The position numbers and the translations under genes are program-made. The notes below the pieces were generated by a model. It searched no databases, was not told the DNA's origin, and was given only the letters and a program-made list of their open reading frames with translations. A DNA stretch of 64,000 nt from Macrolepiota albuminosa (taxonomy: Eukaryota > Basidiomycota > Agaricomycetes > Agaricales > Agaricaceae), in NCBI GenBank assembly GCA_027475525.1, contig JAMWFC010000023.1, positions 62,001 through 126,000 of the forward strand. Direction: 5' to 3'. Position 1 is the first letter of the stretch, and every line of letters begins with the position of its first letter. Below, piece after piece: positions 33,079 to 44,200 of the stretch.

Positions 33079-35643
33079 TTACTCAACCACGACTTCCTCG
33101 ATCTGCTCAATAACTTCATCGACCCAAACCTCGATCTCCTCCTTCTCCTCGTCGTGTTTCCCATGCTTCCTACTCCTCTCTTCAGCATGTTCCTTTTTAC
33201 TAGTCACGCGCCACTTGTTCCATTCGTCCACGAGGCGTTTACGAAGGGCGACGAGCTCAGCACTGACATTGCTCTCCTCTGCCGCGTCCTCTTCGTCAAA
33301 GGTCCGGCTGTACTCTTTGAGGTTCTTGCGGATCTGCTTCTGCTGTTCCTTCGTGAGGAGTGTAGGCGGACGAGGACGCCAGATGAACTGCTTGAAGCGA
33401 TCTTGAATGTGTTTAACGATTTCCTGACCACGGAAATCCCAGATGGCATAGCCATTCTCAAGCTATCACATCACAGTTAGTATTCCAGTCAGATCATGAG
33501 AAGCATGAGAAGGAAGATGACATACAACATGAGTCCAAGCACTCGCGCTCGTCGCAAGGTGGCGCCCACTCGGGTCCCACTCAACATCCGTGACACCATA
33601 ATGATCACCAGTACCCAACAGCTGAATCCCACTTCCCCACTCCTCCTTCGACGCCTCTCTCCTCCCTAGTTCCTCAACCGTGAAATCCAGATCCCAGAAC
33701 TCGAGCTCCGACTTGCTCGACGAGCCGACGGTGGCGAGGACGACGTGGCGGCCACGGGGGGACCAGCGGATCGCATTGCTCGTACGTGAAGGGAGCGAAC
33801 GCAGGAGCCTGAAATCGTTCTTTCCCCCCGCCCGCTCGAGCTGGTAGAAGCTGACGTCGGTCTTGATGGTTATGCCCGGCCCGGGGTTGCCGAGGTTGGG
33901 GTCGTTGCTCGAGATGATGGCGAAACGCTCGCCTTTGGGCTCCCAGGAGAACTCGGTCACGGCGTCTGTCACCCGCACGAAATTAGCTGAGGGACTGCTG
34001 ACGACGAAGCGTACGGACCTTTTAGTTCGATGACTTCGACTGGGTAGTCCTTTTCGCGCACTCGGAAGATCTCGAGGTTGCAGAATATAGACTTTTTCGT
34101 CTTTGTGTGCCGGTCGACCTTGACGCAGAGGAAGTCACCCTGGTTTTGCCAGTAAAGTTTACACTGTACAAGAATGAACAAGTGGGGTCAATGACTCGAG
34201 GCAAGCAGGGACCGACCTCTGTGACATTGAAAAGGTTTTTCTGCCGCAAGATGGTACGACTCGGGAAAGCGATGAGAGTCACACGCGCAGGCTGATTCTC
34301 CATTTCCGGTGTCCAATACGCCAACATATTCTCGCGCGCCTTCTTCGATTTGCCCGGCGCCTCACCGACTTTCACGTCCTCTTTATCCTTATCGCCGAGG
34401 GGACACCACTCAAAGTCCAGTACACCCTCGATCTTCAAGCTCTTCTTCCCATGCAGATGCATGCCGGGGACCTCGTAGACGCTGATCATCTGCCCGCGGG
34501 TGAGCCGCGCCACGAACTTGTCGTCGGGGCTCCATTTGAGCACCGGCCAGTGGATCTGTTTCTTGTTCGTCGGCGTCTCGCCGTCGACGAGGGTGGAAAA
34601 GGTTCGGAGGAGGTGTCCGGATTTGATGTCCCATACGGCCATGTTGTTGCCTTCGTCGTCCGGTGAGAGGTATTGAGGACCCTGTTTCGCGCCTTCGTGT
34701 ACGACGATGGGCTCGTTGGACCAGGTGACGAGGTATTGTTCGCAGGGTGAGAAATCGATGAGTTTGACTAGCGGATGGGCGAATTGTTGTTGTTGTTTCC
34801 ATGAGGATCCACCCCATATGCGCACGCCTTGCCTATGTAGAGTCGCGATGTAGGTGCCCAATGGAGACCATGCGACGTAGAGGAAAGGTTCCTTCCATTC
34901 CTGCGGGGGGCGATTCGTGATAGGACACTAGTAAAGAGGGGAAACTTACAGGTTTGAAGGCTAGCTCGCTTTGCGATGGTTTTCCGTGCCAGTGAATCTC
35001 TACATCCTCATGGCGGTAGGTGACATATTGGTCGCGTCCTTGGGGGTCGCCGAGCCATGCACGTAAATGTTCCTACACAGCATAGTTGATATCATTAGTA
35101 ACCACGAGAAACAAGCCATACCTTTGGTTTGAACTCTTCGTATTTAGGATCAGAATACGACTCGTCCATATTCGCATATCCCTCAATGTCAGTAAACCGA
35201 TTGAGCTTGAAAGTATGCTTGGAGTCGAAAGGATGGTTGTTGAGAGCCGAGAGAGCAAGATTCGCATCTTCGACGGTACGAAAGTCCACAAAAGCATAAC
35301 TGCAGCAAGTCAGTCGCTGCGAGAGAGACCAAAGGGTGAGAGAGAAGAGAAATACCCTTTGCTCTTTCCCTTGGCGTCGTTCCACGGCATGTAGACGTCT
35401 TCAGGCTTGATCGAGACGCCCTTGCGACCAAACTCTTTACAGAATTTGTTCAGGAGCCTCTCGCGCTTCGACTCGTCGATAACGGGGACACCATCAACGA
35501 CGAGAGTCGTGTCGAAGCCATCGTCAAACTGGACGTCGTATCTGGTCACAATCAGTCTAGGGACCAAGAAGAGCGAGCTCGTCGTGGACGCACTTCTCCT
35601 CGATGTCTGTGTAGTCGATGTCGTCCACAGCGAGCGCGGGCAT
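33079..35643 (-). CDS. PRT1: eIF3b (PRT1), translation initiation factor 3 subunit B
   Basis: Scaffold subunit of eIF3 in the cytoplasm. Start [17 protein letters not shown]; the RRM includes [35 protein letters not shown] and [18 protein letters not shown]40-type eIF2A propeller follows ([101 protein letters not shown]). The C-terminal helix [19 protein letters not shown] leads to a Glu/Lys-rich tail ending QIEEVVVE and TAA at 33081-33079. Introns near 33470-33525, 33965-34020, 34165-34215, 34900-34950, 35075-35120, 35300-35355 and 35540-35600. Intact. Its 3' end is copied at 8952-9316. Confidence 0.93.
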
Positions 35644-35774
35644 TTTTTTGGAGTTTGAGCACAATTGTGGAAATGAAAAATCTGGCCAAGTTTGGAGGCC
35701 GTGGGAATTGTATACCAAAAGCGGTCGCCAGTGAGGACGAGAGTTGACAGCGACCGCAACTGCTCGTCGTCGTG
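35644..35774. promoter_or_regulatory. Short bidirectional promoter region, eIF3b / CHS5
   Basis: Only 131 bp separates the start codons of two divergent housekeeping genes, so 5' UTRs and promoters must overlap. No specific element is claimed. Confidence 0.5.
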
Positions 35775-37470
35775 ATGTATCCTGAAAAGTCCCCGGAGAG
35801 CTTCATGTTCACCGTTGGCAAGCTCGGTGCGTCGATTTGTTTTTATTGCTACTGTTGCTAACGCCTGCTAGATGCCGGAATGGCTGTAAGTCTGGACTTG
35901 GGAATTCAAACGATGCTCATGGTAGTTTTGTAGATCCTGCTCGGTGAACGGGCGCATTTGATTGAGTTTCCTTCTATTCTGCTTCCACCTGGAGCCACGA
36001 CGGGCTCTATTGTCAATATCGCGGTCCACAGGAACGTCGCGGAGGAAAAGAAACGCGAAGCCGAGTTCTGGGCACTCCAGGACGACATATTGAACGAGTT
36101 TGGTGTTGAATCGCCCGAGCCACCAAGCTTGCAGGTGCGTTGAACACGACACTGACTTGAAATGGTTTGACTTTACTCGCGTTGGTAGCTGCGTAACGCT
36201 ACTCAGACTTCGGTAACTCTTGAATGGCCAACTCTTAAACTTGCTACTGCTAGTATTCGCTCGCTCGACATCTACCGCAATGGCCAGCGGTTGGCATCTA
36301 TACCCTCCCCCCGCACCAATACCTCAACTAAAGTGTCCGGGCTTGAAATCAACTTGGAGTACTCGTTCCAGCTTGTCCTTCGTACGACCGCGGGAACGTT
36401 CCCCTCCAATGTCCTTCGCGTGCGTACACACACGATGACAGACACCTCTGGTATCTCTGTCTGCTTTGGAAACGTTCAGGATTCGGTTCTGCTTGAGAAC
36501 GCCAAGGCGGCACTGAGGGAAATGAAAGCGAAATGGAGTGACAAGATTCAGATTGATACTACACATTTTGTCTGTACTACCCCGGCCGCTACGCCCTCTG
36601 GTGCGCAGGTAGCAGGCAACACGAGTGGTGCTCCAGGCGTCGAGTACCAACGTGCGCTTCAGCTCAGCATTCCCGTCGTCCAACCGCACTGGATCTTGGC
36701 CTGTCATTCAGAAAAAAGGTGCGCCCATCCCGCGTTCTCTCATAACAAACATACTGACATTGTCACATAGGATGGTCCCTATCGCAACGTTCTACCTCGG
36801 CGCAACCTCTCCGCCACACTCCGCCGTCTTCAACCGACCGCAATCCATGTCGCAAGCCTCCCAGTCCCACCCAAGCACCACCAGCCCACCCCCAAACCAA
36901 TCGAAGCAATCCCTCAATCGTGCCTCGATGCCCCCGCCTGCACGTTCGCCAGACGTTCCTCCCAGCCAGACCTCGCCCTTCCTCAACCAAGGCGGGAGCC
37001 CGCCCGCGCAATCGAAGCCCGCCACATTCGAGGCGACGCCGGAGGAACCAAGGGAGGACAACGACGCGGAGGAGGTGCAGCTCCAACGCGCCACGAACAC
37101 GAATATGAACACGAACACGGACACGAACACGAACACGAACACGAACACGGCCACGGCCACGAGCGCAAGCACAAGCACCAGCAGCGACCATCACAAACGG
37201 AACAGCTCGATGAACCACAACTTCAAGTTCCCCACTCCCACATCGTCCCCTGTCGTTCCGTCGTCCCAGCCCAACCCGGCCCCGCAGCGGCGCCCGCCCC
37301 CCGAGCAGCTGGAACACCCAGATACGGCGACGCCGGCGACGGTCGTTACCCCTTCGAGCATCGAGGTTCCCCCGCCGCCGCTGGTTGAGAAGGAGAAGAC
37401 GGCGAGTAACGTGTCGTTGGAGGAGGGCGAGGATGACGTTGGGGATACGGTTGATATACCGTTGAATTAG
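35775..37470 (+). CDS. CHS5: CHS5, exomer scaffold
   Basis: Exomer subunit that carries chitin synthase and other cargo from the trans-Golgi to the plasma membrane. The first two exons are tiny: 35775-35826 and 35872-35885. The N-terminus MFTVGKLDAGMAILLGERAH and LIEFPSILLPPGATTGSIV is typical of CHS5. A fibronectin type III domain follows (TSVTLEWPTLKLATASIRSL, STKVSGLEINLEYSFQLVLR), then a BRCT domain (ISVCFGNVQD, VVQPHWILACHSEKR). The last exon is a low-complexity Pro/Ser/Thr tail with an Asn-Thr dipeptide run coded by an ACGAAC-type microsatellite near 37096-37150, ending DVGDTVDIPLN. Translation could also start at the ATG at 35805. Confidence 0.92.
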
Positions 37471-37578
37471 TAGTTGGGTTTGTGTGCCGTCATGATGATT
37501 TTTATTATACGGAAATGAAAGGCCCATTGCAATGTATTCCATCCAAAAAATCCAAGTCACATGGTCTCGTTGTGTCTA

Positions 37579-38866
37579 ATGAATCCACCATCAACACCGT
37601 TCTACGCAAACTCGTCAACGCCCGCGTCTTCCTCTGCCACTCCCAGCTACAATGCACTGTCCACCCCGCCCTCGCTGCGCGGACGTCCCCGCGGCTCATC
37701 GACAGGCGCAAAACGCGGTCGAAAGCCGCGCGGAAGCACGATAGGAGCGGGCACGTCCCTGGGGAGGACGCCCGAGTCAGCGGCGACGTCGAGCCCGGCC
37801 TCGGCGTTTTCCACCACACAATACGTGCACTGGGCATCGATGCAGGCGCAGGCGCAAGCTGGAACTGGAACCAGCACGAGCGCCGTAGCAGGCGCAAGCA
37901 CAAGCACAAGCACAAGCACGACGACTGTGGCAGCGACTGCCTCGACAACGACGACGACGACAACAACAACGGGGGCACCCGCGGCTACGACGCCGACTAC
38001 GTATACACTTAGTTCTCATTATCCCAATGTGTCGTATACACCTGGGGCTACCACCGCGACGACGGCGACGGCAGCGGGCGCGACTGCGTCTACGAGTTTC
38101 GCGCTCCCGAACGCAACGGGGACGGGCACGAGCACGTTGGACGCAGCGAGTTTGCTCCGCTTGGCTAGTGGAGCGGTGCCGGTGCTCCCTACAGGCGCAG
38201 GGGGAGTGCACAGCGCGATGAGCGGTGTGTTGTCGACGCTCGGTCGGCCGCCGGGTGCAGGCGGTGGCGGCGACGACGACGGGGACGGGGACGACGAGAT
38301 GCTGCCTGCGATGGCGGACGACGATTACTCTGCGCAGTTGTCTTTCCAGAGTCAGTCGAAGGATAATCTCAAGTACGTGCTGCCGTTTTCTTGTCTTGTC
38401 TTGATGGAACTCAGAGGCGTGGGTAGAGTCTTGATGGACAATTTCAGTCCTGCGCAGTATGATCGCTTCGAGGCGTATAGACGCCATGCGCTGCCCAAGG
38501 CTGCGGTCCGCAAGGTCTGTAATTCTATCTCTTTTCCCCTCATCGCACGTGGTGATTTCGTGTATTCAGGTCATCCAACAAACACTCGGCCAACAAGTCT
38601 CTCAGCCCGTCGCGCAAATCGTCGCGGGCTTCGCAAAGGTGTTCGTTGGCGAAATCGTAGAAAAAGGTATTGGCTTCAATTCACATGAATTGTCTTTTTG
38701 CGATTAACTTTGTGGATTGATAGCACGAGAAGTGCAAAGACGGCGAGGAGAGTCAGGCCCGCTTTCGCCGGACCACCTGCGGGAGGCATACAGGATGTAT
38801 CAAGAAGAGACGGGCCGGGTTGGCGCCGCGCGGCCTCTGAGGGCCAAACGATTGTTTGTGCGATAG
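37579..38866 (+). CDS. TAF11: TAF11, TFIID histone-fold subunit
   Basis: TFIID subunit that pairs with TAF13. Start MNPPSTPFYANSS (an upstream ATG at 37561 is also in frame). A long Ser/Thr/Ala low-complexity N-terminus contains an AT-hook-like GRPRGSS/KRGRKPRGS part and an acidic DDDGDGDDEMLP stretch. The histone fold spans the last exons: NFSPAQYDRFEAYRRHALPK, VIQQTLGQQVSQPVAQIVAG, FAKVFVGEIVEK, GPLSPDHLREAYRMYQEETG, and RLFVR before the stop TAG at 38864-38866. Introns near 38374-38435, 38515-38571 and 38667-38722. TAF11 is intact, whereas TAF4 appears here only as fragments. Confidence 0.92.
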
Positions 38867-39070
38867 TATGCGAGGTACAGGTATTACATCTGTCTTTGTT
38901 TTTTTTAAATGTATTGATTTTGACCTTGCAGACTACCTTGTACGCAAAAGTCGGGCCCAGATTAGATTTTCTCCGTTCGACTAATGAGAACGCCGAGTTT
39001 AGCATCACCATGTGGCAATGGAGATGATCTGTATAGTAGTGTAGAAAGATGTCATTGAAGTGATTGCAAA

Positions 39071-39084
39071 ATCTGATTCTAGAC
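39071..39084. repeat. LINE target-site duplication, left copy
   Basis: ATCTGATTCTAGAC, repeated at 46879-46892 right after the poly(A). A few preceding A residues may belong to it. Confidence 0.92.
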
Positions 39085-39580
39085 CCCTTGGACAAGGACC
39101 ACCATCATCCTCATGGTGGCCCAGCGTCTAGCCTCTACGTGGCCCAAGGGACTAGTACCCGCAATAAGGGGAAGCCAATAGACGCCCTCCTGCTTCGCTG
39201 CGGGAGGTTAACGAGCACACGTCAGTGCCCCTAGGGTGCCGGGATTAGCTCCGCACGCCGTAGCAGTCAGCTATTCCCCCAGGATCAGATAGAGGGGCTC
39301 CCCCGGGATAGACACCCTGACCCGGAGGGAGAAAAGGAATTGGAGTAGCCTTTAAACCCGAGCGAGGAGCCAACTGTGTAGCAGCTATGCCCTCAGGCTA
39401 TGTACACTACAGTATGCACCCAAATGCTATATAGTGCCCTCAAGCAGGAAGACCTATTTAGCTCGGGCCATACCCCCCCGGAAGAGCTGCCCTACACCCA
39501 ATCCGAGTCACTCGAAAATTTCTCATAGTCGGGGAAGATCGGAGGCACCCCAAAGGAAGTGAGAGTCCCCAAAGAATGGG

Positions 39581-39589
39581 AAAAAAAAG

Positions 39590-39628
<39 letters not shown>
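39581..39628 (+). repeat. Internal A tract in LINE 5' UTR
   Basis: Nearly pure A (one G break) of about 45 bases, some 500 bp from the element's 5' end and 46 bp before ORF1. No target duplication flanks it. Confidence 0.9.
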
Positions 39629-39630
<2 letters not shown>

Positions 39631-39674
39631 TCTTCCTACCCTAACTAGTACGAACGACACTGGCGGAAGTACGA

Positions 39675-40946
39675 GTGGCTAAAAAGGCAAAGGTGTCGGG
39701 CCCAAACCTCGAGAACCCACGCGAAGACCTGATAGCCAACGCAACTAGGGACGTCGAGGAAACCCGGAGCCAGAGCGACGACGAAAATCTCACGAGAAAA
39801 AAGCCAGCCCCAATGACTGTCGAGTCCTTCACCTTCCCTGACCCGTTCATGGAGCTCCCTGTAGGGTCGGACGCCAACCCTGCGAACCAGATGTCTCAAG
39901 CAGGCGATCAACCACACTTCCCTGCAGTGAACGCCACTACCTTCACGCAAGTCCCGGTCCCTAGACTAGTGATCCCATTCAAGCGCCTCACAGCAAACCT
40001 CGACCAGGGCCTTGTCGACATGGTGACGAAAGACCCGGAGTCCTTCCTTGCGGTAGTACCGTTTGGAGCGGGCCCCAAGCTCTTCAAAGCCTCCCCAACG
40101 CTGCCGGCGAAAATAGCGCTCTTCCTGGAAACCCTCGCGATAGGTACGAATAACCTGGACGTTTCCAAGGCAGTCTGGAAGAACAGGCCGAGCGGGAAGA
40201 AAGACTTCGAGACGCCGTGGACCCTGATCCTAGCGGGAGCAAGTCAGGAGTTGAGGGAATTCCTGATTTGGCAACAGACCTTTGCAGTCTCCCCCGAGAT
40301 TACCTTCAGTGTAGTCCCCTTTAACATGGAACTACGCTCTTGGGTAATCACAAATATCTCAGGGGGAGCGGTCAAGCCAGGTGAGGACGCGAAACAACTG
40401 GCGCTAGGATCCCTGAAGAAAGCCCTATGGAATAGCCAAAGGTTCAGAGCAATCTGCAACAAAATCTTGGCTGACTCCGGGATTGCGGGGGGCCCACGCG
40501 AACGCGCGTATAGAACAACAATGTCCTTCGACCTCGCCTTCATAGAATCGCACGACGCGCAAGGAAACCCGGCCCCCCTCTGGCAATTGTCGGCGATGCC
40601 ACTGACGTCCGACTACGACCTTCACGCGAGCCTCAAGTTGGAAATCTGCCGCACAAAGGTAATGGTCGGCCTGCACTACCTCGAAATGGAGAAGAGGCTA
40701 GTGGAATGCGCATGGTGCAAGTCGGACGCACACCCTGCATACGCGTGCCCCCAGCCGAAGGTTGAGGACTGGCTGGGCCCTCGCCCTGACAATGCGGAGC
40801 GCTTTAAGCAGAGGACGGAATCTCTCAGGGGCAGGGCTGTCCCTCGGCAGAAACCCCCCCGCAATGGGGAATGGTCGGAAGTCCAACGGGGAAGAGGGAA
40901 GAGCTACAACAGTACTAGAGGCCGTGGCTTTGCGAGAGGCTCTTAA
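39675..40946 (+). CDS. LINE ORF1 protein
   Basis: 423 residues, start MAKKAKVSGPNLENP. Gag-like nucleic-acid-binding protein of the LINE. The middle region (VVPFGAGPKLFKASPTLPAK, WTLILAGASQELREFLIWQQ) is an unnamed ORF1 core. One CCHC knuckle CAWCKSDAHPAYAC lies near residue 347. The Arg/Gly-rich tail RGRGKSYNSTRGRGFARGS should bind RNA. Ends TAA at 40944-40946. Confidence 0.88.
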   Translation: MAKKAKVSGPNLENPREDLIANATRDVEETRSQSDDENLTRKKPAPMTVESFTFPDPFMELPVGSDANPANQMSQAGDQPHFPAVNATTFTQVPVPRLVIPFKRLTANLDQGLVDMVTKDPESFLAVVPFGAGPKLFKASPTLPAKIALFLETLAIGTNNLDVSKAVWKNRPSGKKDFETPWTLILAGASQELREFLIWQQTFAVSPEITFSVVPFNMELRSWVITNISGGAVKPGEDAKQLALGSLKKALWNSQRFRAICNKILADSGIAGGPRERAYRTTMSFDLAFIESHDAQGNPAPLWQLSAMPLTSDYDLHASLKLEICRTKVMVGLHYLEMEKRLVECAWCKSDAHPAYACPQPKVEDWLGPRPDNAERFKQRTESLRGRAVPRQKPPRNGEWSEVQRGRGKSYNSTRGRGFARGS

Positions 40947-41274
40947 AAAGTTGTAACCACCCCCCCTACCGATTAGTAGTTACATCCGTAATACATGCCT
41001 GCCACACAGGATTGTGTTGATGTCTGATATGACCAGGAAGCAGAGCCTTAGCAGGAAGGTCAACCACAGCAGTATAAGCACGTCTGCACTGGTTGCCTGC
41101 TACCAAGTCTGGACCCAGGGATGGGACTGGGGCCCGGAGGGCATAAGGTGCTGATCGCACAAACCTACGGTCGTCAGTGGGACCACGCTGGGTACTCAGC
41201 GACTCGGAACCGGAAAGCACGCCCATTAGTGCTGGAAGGGACGAGACCACTAAACCCTGGAGGAGCCTGGCTAG

Positions 41275-44200
41275 CTGCTCCAGGGGACACAATTCAAACG
41301 AGCTACGACAACTAACGAATTTTATCAGATTACACAAACTACAGGGACAAATCAAGGCAATAACGGTTCGGGGCTTGGCGGAACTAGAGGGAGTAGCACC
41401 TCACCCGCGGGTCAACGTCCTGAAGACAGTTCCCTAAGATACGGAGACGGGCAAGTGGCGCGAGGTCGAAGAGAAGACGGGGCTGGTCGGTCGTCTACTG
41501 CCACCCAGTCTAATGATCGGTGGCCCGCCGCATGGGATCCAGTCAGGATCCCAGAAAGCCCTCCAGCGAATCATGCAGGAGGTGCGGTACAGTCAGTACA
41601 CTGCCAATCACGGGCAGTAAGGAACGGGTCACCCCTTCCTGTGCAGTCAGCCTTGGAATCGCAGTCCGCGGTAGCCCTGCAGTCGGCAGAGCGGGTCCAT
41701 TCGGAATCAGGTGGACCCAGTAATGTGCCAGAGCGCGCAACTCAAGGAAGTACTCCGGCAAGAGCGCTCGGAAGGAGCAGAGGGCCCTACACAAAGGCGT
41801 CCCTGAAACTAGCCTCCATCAACATGAGAGGCTTTAGGAACTCGGAGGACAAATCACCCAAGTGGTTCCACGTCAACCAACTCCTTAGAGAGAAAAAGAT
41901 CGGGATCCTGGCTGTCCAGGAAACCCACCTCAATGAGAGCCGTAAGCTGGAGTTGGAGAACCTCTTCAAGAAGAGGCTTGCAATCTTCAACACAGAAGAC
42001 CCGGATAACCCTACGGCCAAAGGCGGAGTGGCGCTTGTGCTGAATAAGAACCTCGTGGACGTGTCAGACGTCAGCTTTGAGGAAGTGGTTAAAGGCAGGG
42101 CTGCCCTCCTGAAGACGCGATGGCACAAGGACCAGAAAATTGCGATCCTGGCTATATATGCCCCGAACGTTTCCCCATCAAATGCGATCGAGAACGTAGA
42201 GTTCTGGGGGAAGGTTATAGCTTTCCTAGATGAACGACCAGCCCTACGAATTGATGTCATGCTTGGGGACTTCAACATGGTAGAGGAGATGGTGGATCGG
42301 AGACCCATGAGGCACGACCCGGACAACGCAAGGCTATACCTGAGCATCGTGAAAGAAAGATTACAACTTTCAGATGGGTGGCGGGACACGCACCCAGACT
42401 CAAAGGCCTATACCTTCCTGCAATCCGCAACGACGATGCAGTCACGTCTTGACAGGATATACGTAACCCATGAGGTGGGGAGACAGGCCAGGGAGTGGTT
42501 GATTGAGCCCTCCGGCATCCCCGGAACTGATCATGACTTAGTATCCGTGAGGGTCGCTCATGAGGAAGCCCCCAGCTTAGGGCGAGGGAGGTGGTCCATG
42601 CCAGCCCACATAATACGTGACAAGAAATTGAGAACATACGTGCACTCTGAAGGCATGATTGCCCAGCAAGCCCTAGAGGCACAAGAAGGCCAGAGGTCGG
42701 ATCTGGTTAACCCCCAGAAAGTATACTGGCAATGGAAAACGAACGTTATAAAGGAGGCGAGAAAAAGGGATAGGGTGTTAACCCCTAGATTCACGGCCGC
42801 ACTCGCGAACCTGAAAAATGAACTGCAACTGGCAGAGGAAGTCGCCTCTCCGGAGGAGCAAAGGGCAAGGCTGACTGCCGAGCTAAAAGCGAAGATAAGG
42901 AGCTTGGAAGAAAACAGGCACAGAAACGTCCGAACTAAAGCCGCTGTCCGGAATCGCCTTGAGGGCGAGACCATATGCAAGTACTGGACCCGGGCGAACA
43001 AAGAGGCCAAACCCAGGGACGTAATTTTTGCGCTGCAAAAACGTAATGGGGATCTGCGTGAGGCAAGGGGACTGCAATACGAGAAGAACTCACGCAGAAT
43101 GGCAGAGCTAGCGAAGGACTATCACGACGACCTCCAAAAGGACCGTGCCCAAGTCGACGCTACAGTAAGAGCCAGTAAAACAGCTGAGGTCCTGAGTGCA
43201 GTGAGTGCTAAGGCAACAGAAGACCAAAGACAATCTCTCACGGAAGAGATCTCGAGGGTGGAAGTGATGGAGGCACTAAAGCACTCCAGAAACGACTTGG
43301 CAGCCGGGTTAGACGGGATCCCCTATGAACTGCTGAAAAGCATTGATGAGCGGTGGAAGGATGATACGAAGTCCAACAGACCTGCGTTTGACATAGCCCA
43401 ACTGCTCGCAAACGTCTTTAATGACATCTTTCTCCACGGCCTAGACGCTCATGTAAATTTTGCTGAAGGGTGGATGTGCCCTCTTTACAAAAAGAATGAC
43501 CGTACAGACATTGCAAACTACAGGCCAATTACATGCCTGAACTCGGACTATAAGTTGTTCACGAAGATACTAGCTTCGCGCCTGGCATTGCTGGCCCCAA
43601 CCCTAATTCATAGCAGCCAAGCAGGCTTTATAAAGGGCAGGAGGATTGCAGACCAGACTAAATTAGTCCGTATGATGATACACTACGCTGAAGCTACCGA
43701 GCAAAATGGCCTAATAGTGGCACTCGATCAGGAGAAAGCCTACGACAGGGTTGACCACGACTACCTGTGGAAAACCCTGGGGGCCTTCAACTTACCGAAG
43801 GAATTCGTCGATACGGTGAAAGAACTGTATAGAAATGCAGAATCAAGGGTGATGATAAATGGCTGTCTGAGCAGTCCCTGGAAGATTACACGGGGGGTGA
43901 GACAGGGGGACCCATTGTCCTGTCTACTCTTCGACCTCGCAATAGAGCCACTGGCAGCGGCACTAAGGGCCTCGAACCTGAAAGGATTCAGCATCCCTGG
44001 CAGTGAAGAAAGACTGATAGCCAGCCTTTTTGCAGACGATACAACCGTGTTTTTGTCTGAAGAGGACGATTTTGCGAAGCTGCAGAGTATCTTGGATGAC
44101 TGGTGCGTAGCGTCGTCTGCGAGATTCAATATAAGAAAGTCCGAAATTATACCCATTGGAACGAAGTCTTTCCGGAACGGCGTGTGCCTAACGAGGAGGA

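Noticed and set aside
36763..37560. 265-codon minus frame rich in Arg/Val
   Set aside because: Antisense of the CHS5 low-complexity tail.
37777..38487. 236-codon minus frame rich in Arg
   Set aside because: Antisense of the TAF11 N-terminal low-complexity region.
39085..39628. Separate SINE or truncated element ending in the A tract
   Set aside because: No target duplication around it and no A or B box; the outer 14-bp duplication encloses the whole LINE.
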